Source of the DNA: Caryophanon latum
GTDB lineage: Bacteria; Bacillota; Bacilli; Bacillales_A; Planococcaceae
Length of the DNA stretch: 64,000 nucleotides
Assembly (NCBI RefSeq): GCF_001700325.1
Contig: NZ_MATO01000001.1
Coordinates: 1-64,000 of the forward strand
Direction of reading: 5' to 3'
Positions 30,994 through 40,254 of the stretch are shown piece after piece. The translations under genes were made by a program, and so were the position numbers. Each line of letters begins with the position of its first letter. Position 1 is the stretch's first letter. The notes under the pieces were generated by a model, which saw nothing but the letters and a program-made list of their open reading frames with translations, was not told the origin of the DNA and ran no database searches.

Positions 30994-31105
30994 GCAAAAC
31001 GGCGACATTTCGTTTAGAATTAACAACAATTACTATTGATGAGCGAACAGCGCTTATGTTAGTATACATTTTGCGTGTCAAGTAAATATTCTTTGCGTTT
31101 ATGTA

Positions 31106-31134
31106 TTGCAATTATGTTCTACGTTTGGTAGAAT
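31106..31134 (+). promoter_or_regulatory. Sigma-A promoter of rpsT
   Basis: TTGCAA (31106-31111), 17-bp spacer, TAGAAT (31129-31134). It predicts a leader of about 65 nt. Confidence 0.75.
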
Positions 31135-31208
31135 GATTTTTGTTGTATTGACACATGAAATAAAAATGAGAAGAAATCATCTCGTACCTATTTTAGGAGG
31201 TGAAAGTT

Positions 31209-31454
31209 ATGCCAAACATTAAATCTGCTATTAAACGTGTAAAAGTTGCTGAGAAAGCACAAGCTGCAAATGCACATGCTAAATCTACAATGCGTTCTAC
31301 AGTGAAAAAAGCTGAGCAAGCATTAGTTGCTGGTGCTGAAAACGCGCCACAATTAGTTGCTGCTGCTTCTAAAGCACTTGATAAAGCTGCTTCTAAAGGT
31401 CTTATTCACAAAAACGCTGCAGCTCGTAAAAAATCACGTCTTGCTACTAAATAA
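31209..31454 (+). CDS. rpsT: Small ribosomal subunit protein bS20
   Basis: Small basic, alanine/lysine-rich helical protein of the 30S subunit that binds 16S r[15 protein letters not shown] at the start and the [16 protein letters not shown] tail are diagnostic. 81 residues. The ATG at 31209 is eight bases from AGGAGG; an upstream GTG at 31200 overlaps that site. It is transcribed opposite to lepA and converges on holA. Confidence 0.97.
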   Translation: MPNIKSAIKRVKVAEKAQAANAHAKSTMRSTVKKAEQALVAGAENAPQLVAAASKALDKAASKGLIHKNAAARKKSRLATK

Positions 31455-31466
31455 GCATCATGTGTA

Positions 31467-31497
31467 AGAGACAATCCATCTGGGTTGTCTCTTTTTC
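31467..31497 (+). terminator. Intrinsic terminator after rpsT
   Basis: AGAGACAA pairs with TTGTCTCT around a 10-nt loop, followed by TTTTTC. Confidence 0.88.
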
Positions 31498-31508
31498 GTT
31501 GTTTGAGA

Positions 31509-31762
31509 GAGTTGCTCTACACTACCGAGGCAGGCTTTCCGCGGGCATGGCCTGAACCTGTAGTCTCAAGCTCATGCTTTTCCCGCTGGAGTCCACCTCG
31601 TTTGTTACGAGCAACTACTCCTACTCCGCGCTCTTGCATGTTGATACACCTTTCAATTGGCAGTCGCGGTTTGCCAATACAATGCAGCATCAATATCAGT
31701 TTTACTGCTACAAACAAGCCATTCAGCTGAATTAAGATGGCGTATCATCAGAGCGGGCATAA
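31509..31762 (+). repeat. Type A intergenic repeat with tail module
   Basis: Core: CTACACTACCGAGGCAGGC, TTTCCGCGGGCATGG, CCCGCTGGAGTCCACCTCG. Then a tail module from TGTTGATACAC (31639) to GCGTATCATCA (31750), homologous to the coreless unit at 20458-20567. It lies between the rpsT and holA terminators. Confidence 0.75.
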
Positions 31763-31771
31763 TCATTCATC

Positions 31772-31814
31772 AAAAAAAATATCACTCGAAACAAGTTAGT
31801 CTCGAATGATACTC
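31772..31814 (-). terminator. Intrinsic terminator after holA
   Basis: AGTATCATTCGAGA pairs imperfectly with TTTCGAGTGATAT, followed by T8 on the minus strand. Confidence 0.82.
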
Positions 31815-31824
31815 CTTTTATTAT

Positions 31825-32829
31825 TTATAACGGCTGAATTAAAAACAGCTCTAAATGTCGCTCCCTGTTGCCGCCGGTCGTCTTCAGCTTTAAATCAACT
31901 TCTGCTAAGCGATGTAAAGCCTTCAGTAAGCGCTCCTCGGTCGGACGTTTGCGATTTTCGACCATGAGCTTCACACGGTACGGATGAAGCTTCAGCTGCT
32001 TCGCAATTTGCTGTGGATGATAGCCCTTTTGTTCTAAATAATACACATGATTCATCGTTCGAATATTAGATGCGAGCAACCCAACAAGCATAATAGGCTC
32101 TTCCTTTTGGCGCAATAAATCGTGATAAATCGTCACCGCAGTTATAATGTCGCGCGCTAAATAGGCGTTTAATAGTTTAAACGCATCGTGCTCTAACGTT
32201 TTAGCGACTAAGTTCTCGACGACTTGTGCGTCAATGACATCGCCTTCTACAAACAATAATAGCTTTTCTATTTCAAGTCGAAGCTGCAGCATATTCGCAC
32301 CGACCATATCAATGAGCTTACCGACTGCATCATCAGTAATGCGTCCTTGCTGCGCTGCAATTTCTTGCTGAATCCACACCGCCAAATCGTTCTCCTTTAG
32401 CTGTGTTGCTTCTAAAAGGATGGCGTGCTTTTTCATCAGCTTCGTCACTTTTTTTCGTTCATCTAATTTTTCATACGGAGCTACAAAAACGGTTACACAT
32501 TGCTCTGTCGGATGTTCTAGCCATGCTTCTAAGCGAGATAAGTCGTGTTCAATCTTCTCTTTTCCCTTTTCTGTTGCACGCAAAAAACTCGCATTGCGCG
32601 CAACGACAAGCTTACGATCCGAGAAAAATGGAATGGTGTCCGCTTCGTCGATCACAAAATCCACAGGCTGCTCCGCGCAATCAAATTGTGCGTATTCGCC
32701 GTCTTCTCCACCTAGTGCTGCTCGTAGCTTCGAAATTGTCTCATCGACATAGTACGCTTCTTCGCCGACAAGTAAATAGACAGGAGCGATGTTGCCTTTT
32801 TGAATGTCGCGCCAAACTTTTGAAAACAT
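31825..32829 (-). CDS. holA: DNA polymerase III delta subunit
   Basis: Clamp-loader subunit that opens the sliding clamp. AAA+-like fold without a functional P-loop; N-terminal PVYLLVGEEAYYVDE and C-terminal helical collar region (GLLASNIRTMNHVYYLEQKG). 334 residues, like B. subtilis YqeN. RBS GGTGG. It is divergent from yqzM and lies between comEC and rpsT, as in other Bacillales. Confidence 0.94.
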   Translation of the reverse strand: MFSKVWRDIQKGNIAPVYLLVGEEAYYVDETISKLRAALGGEDGEYAQFDCAEQPVDFVIDEADTIPFFSDRKLVVARNASFLRATEKGKEKIEHDLSRLEAWLEHPTEQCVTVFVAPYEKLDERKKVTKLMKKHAILLEATQLKENDLAVWIQQEIAAQQGRITDDAVGKLIDMVGANMLQLRLEIEKLLLFVEGDVIDAQVVENLVAKTLEHDAFKLLNAYLARDIITAVTIYHDLLRQKEEPIMLVGLLASNIRTMNHVYYLEQKGYHPQQIAKQLKLHPYRVKLMVENRKRPTEERLLKALHRLAEVDLKLKTTGGNRERHLELFLIQPL

Positions 32830-33007
32830 TTGTCCACCTTCACTTTCTGTCTATCGTATTATACCGCTTGCATCGTTTTTTGCCTACCTCAAATTAACGG
32901 TAGCTTTTTACATTTAACTATTTTATACTTTAAGCAATGAGTTTGCTCGAAAAACCATTTTTCCTATTCATATCGCGCAAACCAATTACCGTGAAGGAGG
33001 AATGAGC

Positions 33008-33178
33008 ATGGCACAACAACATGAACCATTACCTGAAACACACAATCCATTTGAACGTGAAAACATCAACTGTAACCGTAACGATGCGATCGATGCAGGT
33101 ATGGGCTTCGTCGTCTCGTTTGGTTTCTTTTCAACAATGTTCATTATCGCAACCATTATTCAATTCATCAACGCATAA
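33008..33178 (+). CDS. yqzM: YqzM family small membrane protein
   Basis: 56 residues: polar N-terminus (ERENINCNRNDAIDAG), then one membrane helix with GFVVSFGFFSTMFIIATII. This matches the YqzM family found between holA and comEC in Bacillales; function unknown. The ATG at 33008 is seven bases after AAGGAGG; an ATG at 33002 is too close. It is on the plus strand, convergent with comEC. Confidence 0.87.
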   Translation: MAQQHEPLPETHNPFERENINCNRNDAIDAGMGFVVSFGFFSTMFIIATIIQFINA

Positions 33179-33183
33179 AAAAA

Positions 33184-33217
33184 GGCATGAAGTGGTCAAT
33201 TCCGCTTCATGCCCTTT
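33184..33217. terminator. Bidirectional terminator between yqzM and comEC
   Basis: GGCATGAAGTGG pairs with CCGCTTCATGCC (one G-T) around a 6-nt loop, with A7 before and TTTT after. Confidence 0.9.
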
Positions 33218-33222
33218 TCGTA

Positions 33223-35502
33223 TTAGTGTCGCTGTAGTCGCAGCTCGTCTCCAAGTGTTATTTTCAGCGTGCCGTCTATACCTGTTTGCCACATATATGA
33301 CTGAGACGCCTTAAATCGCGCTACAACGTCTTCGTGTGGATGATTGTACCGATTGTTCTCTCCTGCTGTAAAAACGACGAGGCGCGGCGCTACCGTCTCG
33401 ACAAATGATGGATGGCTCGACGTTTTACTGCCGTGATGCCCCGCTTTTAATACTGTAACGTTTTGCAGTAGCTCATCGTGCGCCTGCAACATGTCAAGCT
33501 CACCTGCCTCCTCGACGTCACCTGTTAATAAAACGCGGTGATTATTTGCCTCCATAAGCAGCACGAGCGACGAATTGTTGCCTTCATACTGCGCATTTTG
33601 TGGCCACATGTACGTAAATGACACATCGCCGTGCTGCCACACATCCCCTGCCATTTTCTCCTCTACTGGAATACGCTGCTTCATTACCTCTCCTACTACG
33701 TCTGCCATCGATGCATCATGTACGCTGTTTGGCGGTACGTGAATGCGTTTTACCCGCAACTCTTGCAACACTTCCTCCGCACCTTCTACGTGATCGGCAT
33801 CGGCATGCGTTAAAACGAGCGCATCGATTTTACTAATACCTAGCCCTTTCATATACGGCACGACAATATCCCGTCCGACCTCAAACACATTCCCCTGCTT
33901 CCATTCCTCTTCGCTAAATCGTAGTAATCCCCCTGTATCGATGAGCATGACATGGCGCCTGTACGGCATTTCAATTAACGTCGCATCCCCTTGCCCAACG
34001 TTAATAAAATGCACAGTCGGCTCGCGCACCGACAATATGCTGACCGCTTCAATTAATACGACCGGCATCAATAAAAGCGGCACGACACGCGACCAATGCA
34101 CTCGACGCTCAAAGCAAATAAACGTTGCGACAATGCAGACGTACGCCACAATGCAGCACCAAATCGGCGGCTGACCACTTACCCATTGCTGATATGGCAG
34201 TTCCCCTAGCCAATAAATAAATTGTTGTAGCGTCACGCGCATCGGCTCGTACAGCTTCATGAGCGGCGCGCCAATCTGTGTAGGCAAAACAAATAAAATG
34301 ACGTTGATTGGCAAAATGATGAATGAAAATAGCGGAACGAACACGACGTTCGCAAAAAAGGAGGAAATCGATAGCGTATAAAAATGATATAGTAGTAGCG
34401 GATACGTTAACAGCTGACAAACGACCGTCACGATAAACGACTGCATCCAAAAATTGTCGTAACGCGCTAATAGACGAGCAGACATAATGAGCGCAAGTGA
34501 CGCTAAATACGACAACTGAAAACCGACTTGAAATAGCGTGCCCGGATTGATGCATAAATACGCTAAACAACTTGCCGCAATAATTGTAAGTAACGGCAGC
34601 GGCTTGCGGAAAAACTGCGCGATTAACGCTATTTCAACAAAGCTCACCGCACGCCATACAGACGGCGCCCCCCCTGCAAGCACCCCGTATACTGGTAGTG
34701 CAATAAGCAGTATACTTTGCGCTACCTCTTTTCGTACACGACATATGATCATCGCCTCGTATAATAGCCACGCAAGTAACGCAATATGCAGCCCGGAAAT
34801 GGCAAACAAATGCGTAATGCCGAGCGCTAAATATGCGCGTTGTGCCTCCTCCTCCGTCTCCTGCTGATCACCAAATAATAGCGCCTTCGCTTCTGGTGCA
34901 ATGCTTTCTGGAAAGATGCGGTCAATGCGCTCATTTAGCTGAAAGCGCCACTTTGCTAAAAATGTCGCAATGGAATGCTTTGACGATTGCTCGTACCACG
35001 ACGTGATTTCATAAATACCTTGCGCACGGTGCGAGCGAATGTAATCGATCATCTGAAAACTATACATATGGTTCGGCGTGCGCGGTGCAACGAGCTCACC
35101 TGTTGCAACGAACGTGCGCCCAGCTAAACTTATTGCTTGTAACTGCGCTTTTTCGTCCTCACTTTTCATTTCATATGTGACGTACAGCTTTTGACCACCT
35201 GCTGTTTTGACGAAGCCGCGCACTGTATCGCCGCGTATTGTATGGCGATCTGTCCACGTAATGACTTGCTGCTTTGCGACTTCATTCGTTAACGTATGCT
35301 GCACGTATTCGCTGTACGCAAAAAAGAGCAGCATGACGCCACATGTGACGACGTATTGCACGCGCGGATACTTTTTATAATATAACCAACATAAAATGAG
35401 CACATAGCTGCATAGCGCCGCCACATGCTCATAGCTTCCAACTACCCCGATGACTGCACTCAAAGTGGCAATAAACGTTTTATACGGATACTTGTTGTGC
35501 AA
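33223..35502 (-). CDS. comEC: Competence protein ComEC (DNA uptake channel/nuclease)
   Basis: Membrane channel for single-stranded DNA during transformation. N-terminal membrane helices and OB-like domain (to ~200), a competence domain with many membrane helices (~215-490, starting HLFAISGLHIALLAW), and a C-terminal metallo-beta-lactamase domain with THADADHVEG and GHHGSKTSSH, thought to degrade the non-transforming strand. 759 residues, full length. Starts at TTG inside the end of comEB (23-bp overlap). Confidence 0.95.
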   Translation of the reverse strand: MHNKYPYKTFIATLSAVIGVVGSYEHVAALCSYVLILCWLYYKKYPRVQYVVTCGVMLLFFAYSEYVQHTLTNEVAKQQVITWTDRHTIRGDTVRGFVKTAGGQKLYVTYEMKSEDEKAQLQAISLAGRTFVATGELVAPRTPNHMYSFQMIDYIRSHRAQGIYEITSWYEQSSKHSIATFLAKWRFQLNERIDRIFPESIAPEAKALLFGDQQETEEEAQRAYLALGITHLFAISGLHIALLAWLLYEAMIICRVRKEVAQSILLIALPVYGVLAGGAPSVWRAVSFVEIALIAQFFRKPLPLLTIIAASCLAYLCINPGTLFQVGFQLSYLASLALIMSARLLARYDNFWMQSFIVTVVCQLLTYPLLLYHFYTLSISSFFANVVFVPLFSFIILPINVILFVLPTQIGAPLMKLYEPMRVTLQQFIYWLGELPYQQWVSGQPPIWCCIVAYVCIVATFICFERRVHWSRVVPLLLMPVVLIEAVSILSVREPTVHFINVGQGDATLIEMPYRRHVMLIDTGGLLRFSEEEWKQGNVFEVGRDIVVPYMKGLGISKIDALVLTHADADHVEGAEEVLQELRVKRIHVPPNSVHDASMADVVGEVMKQRIPVEEKMAGDVWQHGDVSFTYMWPQNAQYEGNNSSLVLLMEANNHRVLLTGDVEEAGELDMLQAHDELLQNVTVLKAGHHGSKTSSHPSFVETVAPRLVVFTAGENNRYNHPHEDVVARFKASQSYMWQTGIDGTLKITLGDELRLQRH

Positions 35503-36055
35503 ATAACTGTTTCACCCTTTGTTCATATGAGCTCAACGTTTCAGCACTCGCCCCTTCTGCACGTAACGCATTAAGTAGCTCGACGTACAGCTTTAGCTTG
35601 TCGTCTTGCAAAAAGTCAATTTTGCGCTCGTCAAACGGCACGTGTACAACGTCTACACCTGCACGTTCAAGCAACTGCTGGGCATATTCGTTATTTTTAT
35701 AGTCGTTCGCATAAAAAATACGGCGAATACCGGCTTGAATGAGCGATTTCGTACACGGCAAACACGGAAAATGCGTCACATACACTGTCGCCTCATTCGT
35801 CGGTGTGCCATATTTCGCGCATTGCAGCAGCGCGTTCATTTCCGCATGAATCGTACGCACGCAATGATTGTCAACGACGTAGCACCCTTCATCGATGCAA
35901 TGCTCATCGCCTGAAATCGAGCCGTTATAGCCCCCTGCGATAACACGATTATCGCGCACAACGATTGCTCCTACTGCTAAACGCGTACATGTGCTGCGCA
36001 GTGCTAGCAAGTGACTTTGTGCCATAAAAAATTGATCCCACGTAATACGTTCCAT
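35480..36055 (-). CDS. comEB: ComEB, dCMP deaminase family protein
   Basis: Zinc-dependent dCMP deaminase: HAEMNALL with the catalytic Glu, and PCLPCTKSLIQAG with the two zinc cysteines. 191 residues. It converts dCMP to dUMP, the precursor of dTMP; in the com locus its role in transformation is dispensable or unclear. RBS GGAGG. It lies between comEA and comEC. Confidence 0.94.
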   Translation of the reverse strand: MERITWDQFFMAQSHLLALRSTCTRLAVGAIVVRDNRVIAGGYNGSISGDEHCIDEGCYVVDNHCVRTIHAEMNALLQCAKYGTPTNEATVYVTHFPCLPCTKSLIQAGIRRIFYANDYKNNEYAQQLLERAGVDVVHVPFDERKIDFLQDDKLKLYVELLNALRAEGASAETLSSYEQRVKQLFAQQVSV

Positions 36056-36117
36056 ATAACAACCTCCACTTTTTCGTTCGTTATTAGTGTAGACGATTCA
36101 GAATTGTTTCACTAGTA

Positions 36118-36729
36118 TTATTTCACCGTAATTAAATCCGCAAGCTGCTCAAATGTTTTATCACCAATACCTGTAACGTCCGTTAGCTGCTCAGGTGAAG
36201 TAAATGCACCGTTTTCCTCGCGGTGGCGAATAATTGCTTGTGCCTTCGACGGACCGATGCCCGGTAGCGTTTGTAAATCACTGTCGCTTGCAGTATTAAT
36301 ATTGATAAGCGAGCTTGTCGCATTTGATGAAGCGCTCGATGTAAATGTTGCTGCACTCGCAATGACCGGCATTTCTTCGCCTTCAAGCGGCACGTAAATG
36401 ACGAGCGCATCCGTTAGCTTTTCGGCATGATTAATGAGCGTGCTATCGGCGCCATCTACATAGCCACCTGCTGCGTTAATCGCATCGATCACACGCTGCT
36501 CGTCCGTTAATGTATACACACCTGGACTGCGAACAGCACCTTTTACATCGACGACAATCGACGCAGGCTGCGGTACTTCTTCTTGAACGTCTTGTTCGAT
36601 TGGTTGTTGTTCTGCTTGCTGTAATGGTAAGGTTGTGTCGGTCGGCTCACTGCGACCTGTGAAGAAAAAAATGAGGAATAGTAAAAGGGCGGCTGCTGGT
36701 ATGGCCGCATATTTCATCCATTGTTGCAT
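36118..36729 (-). CDS. comEA: Competence protein ComEA (DNA receptor)
   Basis: Membrane-anchored receptor that binds incoming double-stranded DNA. One N-terminal helix (residues 7-24), a flexible acidic/Gln-rich linker, an SLBB domain (~57-115) and a C-terminal double helix-hairpin-helix (ININTASDSDLQTLPGIG...GIGDKTFEQL, 141-203). 203 residues, typical. RBS AAAGGAGG. comER, usually divergent next to it, is absent. Confidence 0.95.
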   Translation of the reverse strand: MQQWMKYAAIPAAALLLFLIFFFTGRSEPTDTTLPLQQAEQQPIEQDVQEEVPQPASIVVDVKGAVRSPGVYTLTDEQRVIDAINAAGGYVDGADSTLINHAEKLTDALVIYVPLEGEEMPVIASAATFTSSASSNATSSLININTASDSDLQTLPGIGPSKAQAIIRHREENGAFTSPEQLTDVTGIGDKTFEQLADLITVK

Positions 36730-36742
36730 CGCGTCCTCCTTT

Positions 36743-36799
36743 TACGAAAAAAGAGGAATCGTTATATGGAGACAACTCCAATATAAACGATTCCTCTAA
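36743..36799 (-). terminator. Strong intrinsic terminator after yqeM
   Basis: AGAGGAATCGTTTATATTGGAG pairs almost fully with its complement across a tiny loop (22-bp arms, few mismatches); T6 follows on the minus strand. It separates the yqeH-yqeM operon from comEA. Confidence 0.93.
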
Positions 36800-36811
36800 A
36801 AATTTAAAGGG

Positions 36812-37549
36812 CTATTTCACCGCTCGAATAAAAATTCGCTCGCTGTCGTCTGACGGTGCTTCGTTTGACCAATCGGCTGTCACCGAAATGTGTTTGTAGC
36901 CGAGCTCCGTTAGCCACGCGACGTATTGTGCAACGTCGTACGTACGCTGATAGTGCTCCTCGTCAAAGCGCTCGAACAAATCATCTTCGGTGCGCACGAA
37001 AAACGTAATGTTTGATGCGACCGCGTGCGGCTCATCAGTCGGCTCTGTATGCCAGACGTACGTAATGTCACCATCATCGTACGTAAACGGTCCGTCTAAA
37101 AAGATGTCGTCTGTTTTAAACGTGCTGTGCACATCGAATAACAGCTGACCACCTTCACGCAATGCATCGTAAATGCGCGCAAACGTTTGTTTCACTGCTT
37201 CTGTCTCACGCACGTAGTTGATCGAATCAATTGGAATAACGGCTACGTCAATATCGCTAAAGCCGTCTAACTCGTCCATCGACATCGCATATAGTGGAAT
37301 GTGTAAACCGATCGCACTAAAACGCTCCTGTGCAACCGCAAGCATATCCTCTGATAAGTCGATGCCTGCTACGTCATAGCCAGCTTGTGCAAACATTGCG
37401 GCAAGAACGCCTGTACCACAGCCAATATCGAGTAACTTTTTGTGCGTTTCACACGGCGCAAGCTGCATGACCCATTCAACGTACTCATCATACGGAATGT
37501 CGGTCATCAGCTCATCATACACATGCGCAAAACGCTCATAGCTACGCAT
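36812..37549 (-). CDS. yqeM: SAM-dependent methyltransferase YqeM
   Basis: Class I methyltransferase: motif I LLDIGCGTGVLAAMFAQ near residue 40, acidic motif VAGIDLSEDML. Conserved directly downstream of rsfS in Firmicutes; the substrate is unknown. 245 residues. It is the last gene of the yqeG/yqeH operon. Confidence 0.9.
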   Translation of the reverse strand: MRSYERFAHVYDELMTDIPYDEYVEWVMQLAPCETHKKLLDIGCGTGVLAAMFAQAGYDVAGIDLSEDMLAVAQERFSAIGLHIPLYAMSMDELDGFSDIDVAVIPIDSINYVRETEAVKQTFARIYDALREGGQLLFDVHSTFKTDDIFLDGPFTYDDGDITYVWHTEPTDEPHAVASNITFFVRTEDDLFERFDEEHYQRTYDVAQYVAWLTELGYKHISVTADWSNEAPSDDSERIFIRAVK

Positions 37550-37550
37550 A

Positions 37551-37898
37551 TTAGTTCGCTGGAGCGTCTACGTGTAATTGCGGAGCATCTCCCCATAGGC
37601 GCTCTAAATTATAATATGCACGCTCATCTTTATGGAATACGTGTGCAACAACGTCACCCATATCCACTAAAACCCAACGTGATGACTCTAAACCTTCTAC
37701 GCGTTTTACGTCGATGCCTTCTTCACGTGCTTTTTCAACCATTTCACGTGCGATCGCTTCTACTTGACGTTCTGAGTTACCTTCACAAATTACGAAATAA
37801 TCCGCAAGTAATGAAATGCCTTGCATGTTCAGTACAACGATATCCTCCGCACGTTTATCATCTGCTGCTTGATATACTACATTTACTAAGTTTGACAT
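37551..37898 (-). CDS. rsfS: Ribosomal silencing factor RsfS
   Basis: Binds uL14 on the 50S subunit and blocks subunit joining when nutrients are low. Typical central motif DYFVICEGNSERQVEAIA and SSRWVLVDMGDVVAHVFH. 115 residues. RBS AGAAAGGA. It is tightly packed between yqeK (3 bp) and yqeM (1 bp). Confidence 0.96.
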   Translation of the reverse strand: MSNLVNVVYQAADDKRAEDIVVLNMQGISLLADYFVICEGNSERQVEAIAREMVEKAREEGIDVKRVEGLESSRWVLVDMGDVVAHVFHKDERAYYNLERLWGDAPQLHVDAPAN

Positions 37899-37901
37899 TG
37901 A

Positions 37902-38468
37902 TTAATTCCTTTCTGACGACATCATGTCGTTATAGCATTCAATTGATTGAGGAAATACCGCAATCCCGCTTGAAATTAAGTGAATGAGTGCATGCTTCAC
38001 ACACGCTTCAAATACTTCATTTAGTCCATCATACATCATTTGACGTAAATCATCGACTCCGGGGAATTGGCGGTTCGGCTCAAGCATATCCGCTACATAT
38101 ATAATTTTCTCTAAATGGCTCATATTCGCGCGTCCCGTTGTATGATAGCGCATCGCATTTAATACGTCCTCATGCGTCACGTCCAACTCATGCTCAGCAA
38201 TCCATGCGCCAACTGGACCGTGTAGCAACTCACTGCCCCAACCAATTAAACGCGCGTCTAAGCCGTAGTCACGCACAATTTGCTCCATCCACGCAACGTT
38301 CGCATATTTGGCGACGTCGTGTAAAATCGCAGCAGTCTCAGCATGCGCTACGTTTTGTCCGTAATGCGCCGCGAGCTTTTTCGCCGTCTCCTCTACACCG
38401 AGCGTATGAATGTAGCGCTTATTTGGCATGCGCTCTTTCACATATGCTAAATACTCAATTCGCTCCAT
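37902..38468 (-). CDS. yqeK: Symmetrical Ap4A hydrolase YqeK (HD domain)
   Basis: HD-domain hydrolase that cleaves diadenosine tetraphosphate to two ADP (YqeK family). The metal motif HDVAKYA follows an upstream His (HTLGVEETAKKLA). 188 residues. Its start overlaps the nadD end by 14 bp, so the two are coupled. Confidence 0.93.
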   Translation of the reverse strand: MERIEYLAYVKERMPNKRYIHTLGVEETAKKLAAHYGQNVAHAETAAILHDVAKYANVAWMEQIVRDYGLDARLIGWGSELLHGPVGAWIAEHELDVTHEDVLNAMRYHTTGRANMSHLEKIIYVADMLEPNRQFPGVDDLRQMMYDGLNEVFEACVKHALIHLISSGIAVFPQSIECYNDMMSSERN

Positions 38469-39027
38469 ACAATCGTTCCTTTCGAATATAAGCTTCTACC
38501 TGTTTTGGTAATAAATAATTTACGGTGTAACCTTTTGCTAAACGTTCGCGTAAAAGAGTGGACGACACATCGATTTGTGGCGTTTGTAGCAGTGTCACCG
38601 CATACGTGGACACACCTTGACTACCAGGGCGCAGTATGCCAACGAACGTCACGAGCTGCATAAGCGCATCAATTTCTTTCCATGTGTGCAACGTATCGAT
38701 TGAATCGCCGCCAATGATGAAATAAAACGCAGTATGTGGCTCACGAGACGTTAACGCTCGCATCGTATCAATTGTATACGACGTGCCTCCACGCTCGATT
38801 TCATAAGGCTCAATCGTAAATGCTGCCTCTTCATCGATCAAGCATTGCAGCAAATCAAGCCGCTGTGCATCACGTGGCATGTAGTTTACTTGCTTATGTG
38901 GTGGAATCGCATTTGGCATAAAGCGTACCTCATCAAGTGATAACGCATGCAGCGCCTCGTTTGCCATCAGTAAATGCCCAACATGCGGCGGATTAAATGT
39001 ACCACCTAAAATGCCGACCTTTTTCAC
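38455..39027 (-). CDS. nadD: Nicotinate-nucleotide adenylyltransferase
   Basis: Makes deamido-NAD from NaMN and ATP. Nucleotidyltransferase motif GILGGTFNPPHVGHL at residues 5-19 and the late SSTLLRERLAKG (ISSTxxR). 190 residues, normal. GTG start with AAGGAG 12 bases upstream. Confidence 0.96.
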   Translation of the reverse strand: MKKVGILGGTFNPPHVGHLLMANEALHALSLDEVRFMPNAIPPHKQVNYMPRDAQRLDLLQCLIDEEAAFTIEPYEIERGGTSYTIDTMRALTSREPHTAFYFIIGGDSIDTLHTWKEIDALMQLVTFVGILRPGSQGVSTYAVTLLQTPQIDVSSTLLRERLAKGYTVNYLLPKQVEAYIRKERLYGAN

Positions 39028-39045
39028 GAGTGCCTCGACTCCTTT

Positions 39046-39348
39046 TTACTTCGCTGCTTTTGGTAACACGATTTTTTTGTTTTCGCGTGACTCTTTATAT
39101 AATACAACTGTTAAGCCGATTAATTGAACGAGCTCTGCACGCGCACCTGTTGCTAACGCTTTTGCTACGTCATTTTTATCCTCTTCACAGTTGTCTAAAA
39201 TACGTACTTTAATTAATTCGCGCGCTTCTAATACGTCACGAATACTTTTGATCATTTCACCATTTACGCCGCCTTTACCTACTTGAAAAATCGGTGTTAA
39301 ATGATGTGCTTCTGCGCGTAAAAAACGCTTTTGTTTACCTGTTAACAT
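39046..39348 (-). CDS. yqeI: Ribosome assembly RNA-binding protein YqeI (YhbY/CRM domain)
   Basis: About 100 residues: LTGKQKRFLRAEAHHLTPIF at the start and VGKGGVNGEMI, the GxxG loop of the CRM domain. Associated with pre-50S particles. Its ATG directly follows the aroE stop. Confidence 0.94.
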   Translation of the reverse strand: MLTGKQKRFLRAEAHHLTPIFQVGKGGVNGEMIKSIRDVLEARELIKVRILDNCEEDKNDVAKALATGARAELVQLIGLTVVLYKESRENKKIVLPKAAK

Positions 39349-40179
39349 TTATTTAGTTCCTCCTAATTGCTCCATTAAACGGGCAATCATTGCATTTGTA
39401 TTTGGTGTTTTTTGTAGCCAATGCTCATACGCAATGGCACCTTGATGCACGAACATGCCAACACCTGTGACGATGCGCGCGCCTTGTTGCTGTGCTGCTG
39501 CTAAAAACGGCGTAATGAGTGGGTTGTATACGATATCCGCAACGATTGCATCTGCTTTTAAGTTCGTTAGTGGAAACGGCATGCTAAATGCATCGTTTAA
39601 CCCTGCTGACGTCGTTTGCACTAAAATATCATAGTCCGCTAAGCGTTCGCCTGCTTGCTGTAAGCTAATTGCATCGCCTGTACCTATCTCACTCACAATT
39701 GCCTCTGCCTTTTCAACCGTACGATTCGCAACGGTCATATTTGTGTAACCTGATGCTTGTAGCGCAAACGCAATACCGCGCGCTGCTCCACCTGCTCCGA
39801 TAACGAGAACGCGGTCTGCTTTTTGCTTCGAGCCAATTGCTTCCTCTAATGAACGTACAAAACCTAAGCCATCTGTATTATACCCTTTTAGCGTACCATC
39901 TGCTTGACGAACGACAGTGTTTACCGCACCCATCTTTTTCGCCTGCTCATCTAGCTCATCTAAATATGGGATAATCGTTTCTTTATGCGGAATTGTAACG
40001 TTCCAGCCGCTCGTGCCAAGAAGCTTCATCGACTGCACCGCTTGCCCAAGCTGCTCTGGTGCAACGTGAATTGGCACGTACGCTGCGTCCTCTCCCATAT
40101 CCTCATACCAAAAATGATGCATTTCTGGTGACTTTGAATGTTTAATTGGATCCCCGATTACTGCAAACCATTTCTTCAT
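39349..40179 (-). CDS. aroE: Shikimate dehydrogenase
   Basis: Reduces 3-dehydroshikimate with NADPH in the aromatic pathway that feeds trpE. Substrate motifs SKSPEMHHFW and NVTIPHKE with the catalytic lysine; NADP-binding GAGGAARGIAFAL. 276 residues from the ATG at 40179; a TTG lies one codon earlier. It lies in the yqeH-aroE-yqeI-nadD cluster, as in B. subtilis. Confidence 0.95.
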   Translation of the reverse strand: MKKWFAVIGDPIKHSKSPEMHHFWYEDMGEDAAYVPIHVAPEQLGQAVQSMKLLGTSGWNVTIPHKETIIPYLDELDEQAKKMGAVNTVVRQADGTLKGYNTDGLGFVRSLEEAIGSKQKADRVLVIGAGGAARGIAFALQASGYTNMTVANRTVEKAEAIVSEIGTGDAISLQQAGERLADYDILVQTTSAGLNDAFSMPFPLTNLKADAIVADIVYNPLITPFLAAAQQQGARIVTGVGMFVHQGAIAYEHWLQKTPNTNAMIARLMEQLGGTK

Positions 40180-40254
40180 CAAAAAAACAACCTCAGCTCT
40201 CTACAAATAGTCAAATGTGAAAATGATGCTTTTTCATCGCTCTCAGCTAATTAT

